Below, in pieces: positions 8,132 through 13,790 of a stretch of 13,957 nucleotides of DNA. The notes beneath the pieces are model-generated. The model had not been told where the DNA came from, searched no databases, and saw nothing but the letters and a program-made list of their open reading frames with translations. Location: assembly GCA_905199135.1 (NCBI GenBank), contig CAJKFC010000052.1, forward strand, positions 1-13,957, given 5' to 3'. A program made the position numbers and the translations under genes. Position 1 is the first letter of the stretch; each line of letters starts with the position of its first letter. The stretch comes from an uncultured Eubacteriales bacterium (lineage in GTDB: Bacteria; Bacillota; Clostridia; Oscillospirales; Butyricicoccaceae).

Positions 8132-8662
8132 TTACATAAGTCTTGCACAGCCCAAAGCCGAGAGCAAAATGGCCGATACCGACGGAATTTTTCGCCTTAT
8201 AAAGGCGGCGGCAGGGCTTGAAGCCAGAAAATATCCGAGAGATATAAAGAGAAAATGGGCAATGCCGAAAAGCAGCGGCAGTATTATGATGCTTCCGCCG
8301 TCAGCGGCAAGACCGAAAGCGGCGATCGAGGCGTCGACAGCCACGGCGGTGCCGCCTAAAAATGCCGCCGAAAACCGGGTAAGATGCAGGTGCTTTTTGC
8401 TCTCCTTTTGAGGTTTTAAGGCCATGTAGGAGAGAAAAAAGAATATAGACGCCGAAAGAAGGTCGCAGGTAGTATTGGAAACCACGCCGAAGAGCAGAGA
8501 GCCCAGTTTCATGGTTATAAAGCAGAGCACCGTAGACATAAAGCCCATAAAGGCCAAGAGCGCGGTATTCAGCTTAACCTCGGCAAATCCCAGCGCAAAA
8601 CCTATGCAGAAACCATCTATGCTGACGGCTATGACCGTCATAAACTGTAAGAATGAAATCAA
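8132..8662 (-). CDS. MntP/YtaF-like integral membrane protein (putative manganese efflux pump)
   Basis: A small six-helix membrane protein of the MntP family, whose characterised members export Mn2+. Two internally repeated halves are visible, each carrying the family acidic motif: AVSIDGFCIGFALG near the N-terminus and AVAVDASIAAFGLA in the middle, so both conserved intramembrane aspartates are kept. The start is uncertain. A GTG at 8671 lies inside a hairpin arm and has no ribosome binding site. The TTG at 8662 has GGGGTGG five nt upstream and gives 176 aa, with the usual ~11 residues before AVSID. An ATG at 8641 would leave almost nothing of helix 1. I chose TTG. No yybP-ykoY manganese riboswitch fits in the 34-44 nt before it. 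It could equally be a YtaF-type sporulation membrane protein. Confidence 0.85.
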   Translation of the reverse strand: MISFLQFMTVIAVSIDGFCIGFALGFAEVKLNTALLAFMGFMSTVLCFITMKLGSLLFGVVSNTTCDLLSASIFFFLSYMALKPQKESKKHLHLTRFSAAFLGGTAVAVDASIAAFGLAADGGSIIILPLLFGIAHFLFISLGYFLASSPAAAFIRRKIPSVSAILLSALGCARLM

Positions 8663-8702
8663 AAAAACCACCCCTGTATATCATATGTATAAGGGGTGGT
8701 TT
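8662..8702 (-). terminator. Terminator-like hairpin after the DUF1893 gene, overlapping the mntP-like start
   Basis: Read on the minus strand, AAACCACCCCT (8702-8692) and AGGGGTGGTTT (8675-8665) make an 11-bp stem with a 16-nt AT-rich loop, followed by a run of seven Ts. It starts 3 nt after the DUF1893 stop codon. The 3' arm contains GGGGTGG, which is also the best ribosome binding site for the mntP-like gene. Confidence 0.85.
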
Positions 8703-8705
8703 GGG

Positions 8706-9128
8706 TTATTTTTTCCTGACGCTCTCTATAAAGGAGAGAATGCTTTTGTATGCTTCCTCGACATTTTCGCTGGCGAAAGAAGCCTTTTCCATGGGACACA
8801 TATCTGTCTTTGTGCGGTTGTCTATTCTCGGAACGGTTCTGAACTGAGAATGGGCAATTCCGTGTTTTTCGAGGATTTCTATTCCCGGCTCGCTTATGAC
8901 ATGGCAGTATATCTCCTTTATGCCGGCCAGAATATAGACTATGGCGGCGGCACGGCCTATTATTTTATCGGCTACATAGGCGTCCTTCATGTCCTCGGGA
9001 TGCTCGTTATAAAGCTTGATAATGGGGTGTATGCCCTCGCCCATGACGGCATGGAGCACCTTGTTGTCCTTTACAACAACACAGGAATAGCCTCCGTCGA
9101 CGAGAGTTTTTTTGGCAAGTTCTATCAT
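8706..9128 (-). CDS. DUF1893 domain-containing protein
   Basis: A 140-aa protein of the DUF1893 family (Thermotoga TM1506 type), whose structure resembles the cytidine deaminase fold but whose function is not established. The family landmarks are all present: GGYSCVVVKDNKVLHAVMG near residues 12-30, the GEGIHPIIKLY segment, VADKIIGRAAA at about 52-62, VISEPGIEILEKHGI and, towards the end, an Arg/Asn-rich strand leading to the invariant-looking CPME (Cys111-Glu114). AAAGGA 6 nt before the ATG supports the start. It is 44 nt downstream of the cupin gene with no terminator between them, so the two are probably co-transcribed, and a terminator-like hairpin follows. The neighbours do not reveal a substrate. 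Confidence 0.9.
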   Translation of the reverse strand: MIELAKKTLVDGGYSCVVVKDNKVLHAVMGEGIHPIIKLYNEHPEDMKDAYVADKIIGRAAAIVYILAGIKEIYCHVISEPGIEILEKHGIAHSQFRTVPRIDNRTKTDMCPMEKASFASENVEEAYKSILSFIESVRKK

Positions 9129-9172
9129 TGTGTTTCCTTTCAGGTTGACATTTTTAAATAAATGAAATAAAA

Positions 9173-9520
9173 TTAGTTTATAACGATGGCGAGAAGCTTG
9201 GCGTCATGGGAGGAGCGGTTTTCGGCGCTGTGGTTTTCAGATATGCCTGTAAACATTATGTCTCCGCCTTTCATAACGCTCTCCTTGCCGTTGTCGGTGA
9301 CAAACAGCTCACCCTCAAGGAGATAGTATATCTCGCAGTCCTTTTCATGGGTGTGCAGGCTGACCGATGTGCCGGGATGTACCGTCATAAGATTGCATAT
9401 TCTGCATTTCCCCTGTGTTTCATCCTGGGTAAGCAGATATGTCACATGGGCAGAGCCGTTTCCGTTTCCGCCCAGCTTGGATTTTTCCTCGGATTTCATT
9501 TCGTTTAAACGCTTTATCAT
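9173..9520 (-). CDS. Small single-domain cupin protein
   Basis: A 115-aa protein with one cupin beta-barrel. Motif 1 runs from PGTSVSLHTHEKDCE to LLEGE with the metal-binding pattern His56, His58 and Glu63, closing at Gly70. Motif 2 is GGDIMFTGISENHSAEN with His97 and Asn101. All four usual metal ligands are therefore kept, so a metal-dependent enzyme or small-molecule-binding role is possible. A Gly/Asn-rich stretch at 17-22 precedes the barrel. AAGGAGT six nt before the ATG fixes the start. It is the first gene of a unit with the DUF1893 gene and is read divergently from the hydrolase-like gene. Which substrate the cupin binds cannot be told. Confidence 0.9.
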   Translation of the reverse strand: MIKRLNEMKSEEKSKLGGNGNGSAHVTYLLTQDETQGKCRICNLMTVHPGTSVSLHTHEKDCEIYYLLEGELFVTDNGKESVMKGGDIMFTGISENHSAENRSSHDAKLLAIVIN

Positions 9521-9551
9521 GGATGTACTCCTTTTCTTAAGCCTTTGATGA

Positions 9552-9557
9552 TATAAT
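9552..9557 (+). promoter_or_regulatory. Plus-strand -10 box for the hydrolase-like gene
   Basis: TATAAT at 9552-9557 forms the left half of the perfect palindrome TATAATTATA (9552-9561), whose right half is the -10 box of the divergent cupin gene. A good plus-strand -35 is not seen; only a weak TCCTTT-like stretch lies about 17-18 bp upstream. Confidence 0.55.
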
Positions 9558-9584
9558 TATACTTCAAAATAAAAACAAAATCAA
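9556..9584 (-). promoter_or_regulatory. Promoter of the cupin-DUF1893 operon
   Basis: On the minus strand TTGATT (9584-9579) and TATAAT (9561-9556) are separated by 17 bp. The -35 overlaps the ribosome binding site of the divergent hydrolase-like gene, and the -10 overlaps that gene's own -10 box. Confidence 0.75.
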
Positions 9585-9596
9585 GGAGGATATATT

Positions 9597-10246
9597 ATGT
9601 TCAACGAAAAGACCCATGCCTTTATAGTGGCAAGCTTTTACAAGCATCTCACAGAAAAGCACGGAGAGCGCGGCAAGGATATCTTTATCAAGGCCACGCA
9701 GAAGTATGCCGAGCAGAGGGGCGCAAGAATGGCTATGAGAGCCATGAGAGACGGTTATCCGCTGGATTACGCCTCCTATTTTGCCTACGGTGGTATCCCA
9801 CAATTCCTTCCGAGTCTAAAAATGTCGGTGAAAACGGTGAAAAGAGAAATAACATATACAAATGCGCCTGGGCCGATACCTTTAAGGAGATGGGACTTCA
9901 GGAGTGCGGCAAGGTATACTGCTATCAGATAGACGCAGGTATTGTAAGGGGATTTAATCCCGATCTCAAGTTTAAAACCCATCACAATCTGAGCGACAGC
10001 GATTTCTGCGACCTTCAGTTTATAGGCTCCGATCTTTCTAAAACAGTGCCGGCTCCCGCCGACGGCAAAAAGGATTGGGTCTACCACTGCGCCCACACCA
10101 TGAAAGCCTTTGCGGATATCTGTTCGGCCGTGTTGCAAAGTCCTGAGGTTTACAGTCTTGTCAGCGAGGATTTCCGGCAGAAATTCGGAGATGAGATGCT
10201 GGTACAGCTCATGGAGGCTTCTCAGCAGGATTTCACAAAGATATAA
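9597..10246 (+). pseudogene. L-2-amino-thiazoline-4-carboxylate hydrolase family gene with a frameshift
   Basis: Two abutting reading frames look like one ~216-aa protein of the L-2-amino-thiazoline-4-carboxylic acid hydrolase family. The first part, from ATG 9597 with AAGGAGGA before it, reads MFNEKTHAFIVASFYKHL to DYASYFAY. The family-like sequence then continues in the -1 frame: WYPTIPSESK, YKCAWADTFKEMGLQECG, VYCYQIDAG, FNPDLKFK, SDSDFCDLQF and so on to QQDFTKI. The break is near 9789-9790, where a single lost base (for example TAC GAG TGG becoming TAC GG TGG) explains the shift; without correction the first frame runs on as unrelated sequence to 9932. Reading frame and codon use are intact on both sides, so the change is recent or a sequencing error. 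Family assignment is from memory of sequence patterns. A terminator follows directly. Confidence 0.75.
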
Positions 10247-10256
10247 AACAAGGCAG

Positions 10257-10283
10257 AAGACGCGGTATGTGCCGCGTCTTTTT
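10257..10283 (+). terminator. Rho-independent terminator of the hydrolase-like gene
   Basis: AAGACGCGG (10257-10265) pairs with CCGCGTCTT (10272-10280) around a TATGTG loop and is followed by a run of five Ts. It starts 10 nt after the stop codon. Confidence 0.9.
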
Positions 10284-10288
10284 ATATC

Positions 10289-10319
10289 TATATTTTTATC
10301 GAATTACGATAAAAATATA
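10289..10319. promoter_or_regulatory. Perfect palindrome, likely operator of the DUF2975-HTH operon
   Basis: Arms TATATTTTTATCG (10289-10301) and CGATAAAAATATA (10307-10319) are perfect 13-bp inverted repeats around AATTA. The right arm ends one base before the -35 hexamer of the downstream promoter. No T-run follows on either strand, so a protein-binding site is more likely than a terminator. The YozG-like regulator encoded in the operon is the obvious candidate ligand, but this is inference. Confidence 0.65.
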
Positions 10320-10348
10320 TTGACAAACGGAAATACATGCGCTATAAT
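10320..10348 (+). promoter_or_regulatory. Consensus sigma-A promoter of the DUF2975-HTH operon
   Basis: TTGACA (10320-10325) and TATAAT (10343-10348) both match the consensus exactly, with a 17-bp spacer. A promoter this strong would normally need a repressor, which fits the adjoining palindrome. Confidence 0.92.
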
Positions 10349-10373
10349 AAGGACAGATAAAGGAGGATATAAA

Positions 10374-10853
10374 ATGGAAAAAGCAGTTTCAAAGACATTT
10401 AAAAAGCTGATCGTATTTGTATCGGCCGCGTGTATTTTTCTGTACGGAGTCGTGATTCCGTATTTGGGAAAAGAAATAATTCAAAGCATGGGCGGAGAGT
10501 TTAAAAATTATTACGGCCCGTGGCTTGCGCTCATATGGCTGACCGCCCTGCCTTTGGCAATAGCCTTTACCGATGCTTGGAAAATAACATCGAATATAGA
10601 GAAGGGCAGAAGTTTTTCGGTCTGCACCGCAAAGATGCTGAAAAATATATCGGTACTTGCGGCTTTGGACAGCGGAATATTTATGGCAGGAAACATCTTA
10701 TATATGATCCTAAATATAAGTCACCCCAGCGTATTTTTAGCGTCGACGGCGGTCTGTGCTTTCGGAGTGTGCCTGTCGGTGTTTATGGGCTCGGTTTCAA
10801 AGCTCGCAGAAAAGGCGGCCGACATAAAGAGCGAAAATGATCTTACGGTATAG
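10374..10853 (+). CDS. DUF2975 domain-containing membrane protein (YoaS-like)
   Basis: A 159-aa integral membrane protein of the DUF2975 family, of unknown function. Four hydrophobic segments are seen at about 12-31, 47-66, 93-112 and 118-140, with a basic N-terminus (SKTFKKL) and a charged C-terminal tail. AGGAGG seven nt before the ATG sets the start. The gene is followed nine nt later by a small YozG-like HTH regulator. DUF2975 plus this regulator is a recurrent gene pair in Bacillota, like yoaS-yozG in Bacillus subtilis. The strong promoter and adjacent palindrome suggest regulated expression. What the membrane protein senses or carries is not known. Confidence 0.87.
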   Translation: MEKAVSKTFKKLIVFVSAACIFLYGVVIPYLGKEIIQSMGGEFKNYYGPWLALIWLTALPLAIAFTDAWKITSNIEKGRSFSVCTAKMLKNISVLAALDSGIFMAGNILYMILNISHPSVFLASTAVCAFGVCLSVFMGSVSKLAEKAADIKSENDLTV

Positions 10854-10862
10854 AGGTGGAAA

Positions 10863-11090
10863 GTGGAAGATGAAATAATAATCAACATAGATGTCATGCT
10901 GGCAAAAAGAAAAATGAGCGTGACACAGCTCGCCCAAAAGGTGGGAATAACCATCGCAAATCTATCTGTTTTAAAAAACGGAAAGGCAAAGGCGGTGAGA
11001 TTCTCAACTTTGGCAAAACTGTGCGACGCTCTTGACTGTCAGCCGGGGGATATTTTGGAATACAGAAAGAATGACGAAAAATCTACTTGA
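10863..11090 (+). CDS. YozG-like XRE-family helix-turn-helix transcriptional regulator
   Basis: A 75-aa DNA-binding protein that is almost entirely one Cro/C1-type helix-turn-helix domain. The pattern MLAKRKMSVTQLAQKVGI, then TIANLSVLKNGKAKAVRF as recognition helix and loop, then STLAKLCDALDCQPGDILEY, is characteristic of the YozG group. The start is a GTG at 10863 preceded by GAGGTGG; no in-frame ATG is suitable. It lies nine nt after the DUF2975 gene and is surely co-transcribed. By family precedent it likely controls its own operon, and the palindrome at 10289-10319 is the natural candidate site. Its last eight bases overlap the 3' end of dcd on the other strand, and no terminator is seen between them. 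Confidence 0.93.
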   Translation: MEDEIIINIDVMLAKRKMSVTQLAQKVGITIANLSVLKNGKAKAVRFSTLAKLCDALDCQPGDILEYRKNDEKST

Positions 11091-11619
11091 TATCTCCGTC
11101 GAGAAACACTTTAGAGCCTGTGGCTCCGCGCTGTTTCTGATATTTTCCGCTGTAAGGCTTTAAAGCTTTACAGTCCATCTTGGCAAAGACAAGCTGACCT
11201 ACTCTGCGGCCTGCTTTAAGCTCTATGGCGCAGCGGTTGGCGTTAAAGAGCTCGAGGGTTATCTCTCCCTCAAAGCCGGGGTCTACCCAGCCTGCATTCT
11301 GGATAAAAAGCCCCATTCTGCCCAGAGAGCTGCGACCCTCCACAAAGGCGGTCAGGTCATCGGGAAGGGAGAAATATTCCATAGTGGTAGCCAGAACAAA
11401 CTGACCGGGAAGAAGCAGATATCTGTCCGCAGTTATGGTCTTGTACTTTATCTCTTTTTCAAGGTCGATTATGCCGCCCGAGGAATCTTCGACAACGCTG
11501 AAGGTGTTGCCCAGTCTTATGTCTACGCTGGCGGGCTGAATCTGATTTTCTTCGAGCGGCGATATAGAGAGCTCGCCATTTGCCAGCATTTCGGATATGG
11601 TTTTGTCTGATAATATCAT
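11083..11619 (-). CDS. dcd: dCTP deaminase
   Basis: Deaminates dCTP to dUTP for thymidylate synthesis. The 178-aa product begins MILSDKTISEML, the usual N-terminus of the family. It has PASVDIRLG (29-37), the key GRSSLGRMGL segment (95-104) and the DPGFEGEITLELFN stretch with the expected catalytic glutamate at Glu123. A C-terminal QRGATGSK closes the trimer active site. The true start is the ATG at 11619, with AAAGGA six nt upstream; longer open frame upstream runs back through the pepT terminator and is not coding. Some relatives are bifunctional deaminase/dUTPases, and sequence inspection alone does not settle which this is. A terminator-like hairpin separates it from pepT, leaving only ~20 nt before the start codon. 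Confidence 0.95.
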   Translation of the reverse strand: MILSDKTISEMLANGELSISPLEENQIQPASVDIRLGNTFSVVEDSSGGIIDLEKEIKYKTITADRYLLLPGQFVLATTMEYFSLPDDLTAFVEGRSSLGRMGLFIQNAGWVDPGFEGEITLELFNANRCAIELKAGRRVGQLVFAKMDCKALKPYSGKYQKQRGATGSKVFLDGDIK

Positions 11620-11638
11620 TTGGTTTCCTTTCAAATTT

Positions 11639-11666
11639 AAAAAGACATCGGTTTCCCGATGCCTTT
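11639..11666 (-). terminator. Terminator-like hairpin between pepT and dcd
   Basis: On the minus strand AAAGGCATCGG (11666-11656) pairs with CCGATGTCTTT (11651-11641) around a GAAA tetraloop, with one G-T pair, and ends in a run of five Ts. It begins 5 nt after the pepT stop codon. Confidence 0.82.
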
Positions 11667-11671
11667 GTTTT

Positions 11672-12895
11672 TTAGATCGGTTTTGAATATTTCTGAACGA
11701 GGACTTCGAGAACATCCACCATTTTTTCGAGAGACTGCACAGAGATGAACTCATATTTTCCGTGGGCGTTTTCGCCGCCCGTCGAGAGGTTGGGACAGGG
11801 AAGACCGTTGTAAGATAGGAAAGCGCCGTCAGTGCCGCCTCTTATGGGATGTATTACCGGCGTCACGCCGCACTCTGTAAAGGCAGCCTTTGCGTTTTCG
11901 ATGAGGTGCATATGAGGTTCTATGAATTCTTTCATATTGCGGTACGAGTCGATGAGCTGAAGCTCTATCGTGCCTTCACCGTATTTTTCATTGAGATAGG
12001 CGGAGATCTTTTCAAATCTTGCCTTTTTGCTGTCAAACTTTGCGGCGTCATGGTCGCGGATTATATAGACCATGGATGTCTTTTCGACATTGCCTTCCAT
12101 GGTGTTGAGGTGAGAGAAGCCCTCGTAGCCTTCGGTGTTTACAGGTCTTTCGCGGACGGGAAGCATGGAATCGAACTCCATGGCTATGTGCATGGAATTT
12201 TTCATCTTGTTCTTGGAAGAGCCGGGGTGAATATTAGCTCCGTTTACGGTTACTTTAGCGGTGGCTGCGTTGAAGTTTTCGTAATCGAGACCGCCTACTG
12301 CGCCGCCGTCTATTGTATATGCAAAGTCTGCACCGAATTTCGGAATATCGAAGTGGAGAGTGCCTGTGCCGACCTCTTCGTCTGGTGTGAAGCCTATGCG
12401 GATTTTGCCGTGGGGGATGGATTTATCGGCGAGAAGTCTCTCGGCGAGGGCAAATATCTCGGCTATGCCTGCCTTGTCGTCGGCGCCCAAAAGGGTTGTG
12501 CCGTCGGTGACAATGAGATCCTGGCCTATGTATTTTTCAAGATTGGGGAACATTGAAGCCTTCATAACAACATCGAGCTCTTTGTTAAGGACGATGTCGC
12601 CGCCTTCATATTTCACGATTGAGGGCTTGATATCTTTTCCCGAAATGTCGGAAACAGTGTCCATATGGGCCAAAAGACCTATTGTGGGAGCGTTTTCTAC
12701 GGTGGCGGGAATGGTGCCGAAAACATAGCCGTACTGATCCATTTCGGCGTCTTCAATGCCTATGGCTTTGAGTTCTTCCACCATATACTTGGCGAAATCG
12801 AGCTGCATGGCAGAGGAGGGATAGCACTCGGCATCGTGGAAAGATGTCGTTTCTATTTTTACATAGTTAAGAAAGCGTTCAACTACTGATGACAT
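11672..12895 (-). CDS. pepT: Peptidase T (tripeptide aminopeptidase)
   Basis: Cytosolic M20B zinc aminopeptidase that removes the N-terminal residue of tripeptides. The 407-aa product is full length. The dinuclear zinc site is complete: His77 with Asp79 (LLAHMDTVSD), bridging Asp139 (LLGADDKAG), catalytic Glu173 with Glu174 (TPDEEVGTG), Asp196 (YTIDGG) and His378 (GGENAHGKYEF). The lid/dimerisation domain lies between about 205 and 310 and contains NGANIHPGSSKNKM. AAGGAGAA before the ATG at 12895 supports the start. It follows rsmI on the same strand after a 66-nt gap with its own promoter-like sequence, and a terminator-like hairpin lies between it and dcd. Confidence 0.97.
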   Translation of the reverse strand: MSSVVERFLNYVKIETTSFHDAECYPSSAMQLDFAKYMVEELKAIGIEDAEMDQYGYVFGTIPATVENAPTIGLLAHMDTVSDISGKDIKPSIVKYEGGDIVLNKELDVVMKASMFPNLEKYIGQDLIVTDGTTLLGADDKAGIAEIFALAERLLADKSIPHGKIRIGFTPDEEVGTGTLHFDIPKFGADFAYTIDGGAVGGLDYENFNAATAKVTVNGANIHPGSSKNKMKNSMHIAMEFDSMLPVRERPVNTEGYEGFSHLNTMEGNVEKTSMVYIIRDHDAAKFDSKKARFEKISAYLNEKYGEGTIELQLIDSYRNMKEFIEPHMHLIENAKAAFTECGVTPVIHPIRGGTDGAFLSYNGLPCPNLSTGGENAHGKYEFISVQSLEKMVDVLEVLVQKYSKPI

Positions 12896-12927
12896 AGCGG
12901 TTCTCCTTTATAAGATTTATTGATTTT

Positions 12928-12956
12928 ATATTATCACAAATCTTTTACAAAATCAA
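12928..12956 (-). promoter_or_regulatory. Probable pepT promoter (extended -10)
   Basis: On the minus strand TTGATT (12956-12951) and TAATAT (12933-12928) are separated by 17 bp, and the -10 is preceded by TGA, giving the extended form TGnTAATAT. It lies in the rsmI-pepT gap. An imperfectly placed inverted repeat ATTGATTTT/AAAATCAAT (12919-12927 and 12949-12957) surrounds it. Confidence 0.55.
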
Positions 12957-12961
12957 TGGTT

Positions 12962-13780
12962 TTATTCTTTTGTAAGTTCCCTGTAAAGCTGATTCTTGCT
13001 GACGCCGCATTTGAGAGATGCCGCCTTTGCGGCGTCTTTTGCCGACATGCCCTCTTCCATAAGGCTCAGGGCATATTCTTTGGGGTCGATGCTGTCCTCT
13101 TCGGAAGGCTCTGAACAGCCCGCCACGATAAGTACAAACTCTCCTCTGGGGGTGTTTTCAGTGTAATGCTTTAAAGCTTTACAGATAGTGGTTTTAAATA
13201 CTTCTTCGTGGATTTTTGTTATCTCTCGGCACAGGGCAATCTCTCTGTCGCCGAAATATTTTTCAAAGTCTTTGAGGGTTCTCAAAAGCTTGTGGGGAGC
13301 CTCGTAGAACACCATGGTGCGCCTCTCGTTTTTGAGCTGTTCAAGGTGCTCTGTGCGGCTTTTGTTGTTGACCGAAAGAAATCCCTCAAAACAGAATCTT
13401 CCGCAGTCCATACCCGATATGGAAAGGGCGGAGATGACGGCGCTGGGACCCGGAATGGCTACTACGGCTATGCCTTTATCCATACAAAGTTTGACAAGGT
13501 CTGTGCCGGGGTCTGATATGGCAGGGGTACCTGCGTCGGTGACGAGGGCACAGCTTTCGCCGCCGAGAATACGGGAGGCGATGTACTCGCCCTTTTCGGC
13601 GCGGTTGTGCTCGTAATAGCTTATGAGGGGCTTGTGAATGTCATATCTTGACAGCAGCTTGGAGGTGACTCTTGTGTCCTCGCAGGCGATGAAATCAACC
13701 GAAGATAGGGTTTCGATGCACCTTTGGGAAATATCACCCAAATTGCCTATGGGGGTGGCGGTTATATATAATTTTGACAT
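12962..13780 (-). CDS. rsmI: 16S rRNA (cytidine(1402)-2'-O)-methyltransferase
   Basis: SAM-dependent methyltransferase that 2'-O-methylates C1402 of 16S rRNA in the decoding centre. The 272-aa product has the tetrapyrrole-methylase fold seen in this family. The N-terminus TATPIGNLGDIS (7-18) and ACEDTR (32-37) are diagnostic, followed by ALVTDAGTPAISDPG and IPGPSAVISAL, which form the SAM pocket. FYEAPHKLLRTL and a C-terminal helical part with SAKDAAKAASLKCGVSKNQLY complete it. AAAGGAG six to seven nt before the ATG marks the start. It lies 10 nt after the end of the upstream minus-strand gene, so the two are probably one transcript. Confidence 0.97.
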   Translation of the reverse strand: MSKLYITATPIGNLGDISQRCIETLSSVDFIACEDTRVTSKLLSRYDIHKPLISYYEHNRAEKGEYIASRILGGESCALVTDAGTPAISDPGTDLVKLCMDKGIAVVAIPGPSAVISALSISGMDCGRFCFEGFLSVNNKSRTEHLEQLKNERRTMVFYEAPHKLLRTLKDFEKYFGDREIALCREITKIHEEVFKTTICKALKHYTENTPRGEFVLIVAGCSEPSEEDSIDPKEYALSLMEEGMSAKDAAKAASLKCGVSKNQLYRELTKE

Positions 13781-13790
13781 GTTATCTCCT

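Noticed and set aside
8132..8671. GTG at 8671 as the start of the mntP-like gene
   Set aside because: It lies inside the 3' arm of the terminator hairpin and has no ribosome binding site; TTG at 8662 fits better.
9785..10138. Minus-strand frame opposite the hydrolase-like gene, considered as a real gene explaining the frame break
   Set aside because: No ribosome binding site, no recognisable motifs, and the plus-strand halves show clear family-like sequence.
11157..13184. An identical 17-bp sequence (GCTTTAAAGCTTTACAG) at 11157-11173 in dcd and 13168-13184 in rsmI
   Set aside because: Both copies are inside coding sequence and encode the same CKALK peptide in unrelated proteins; most likely coincidence of peptide and codon use, not a repeat element.
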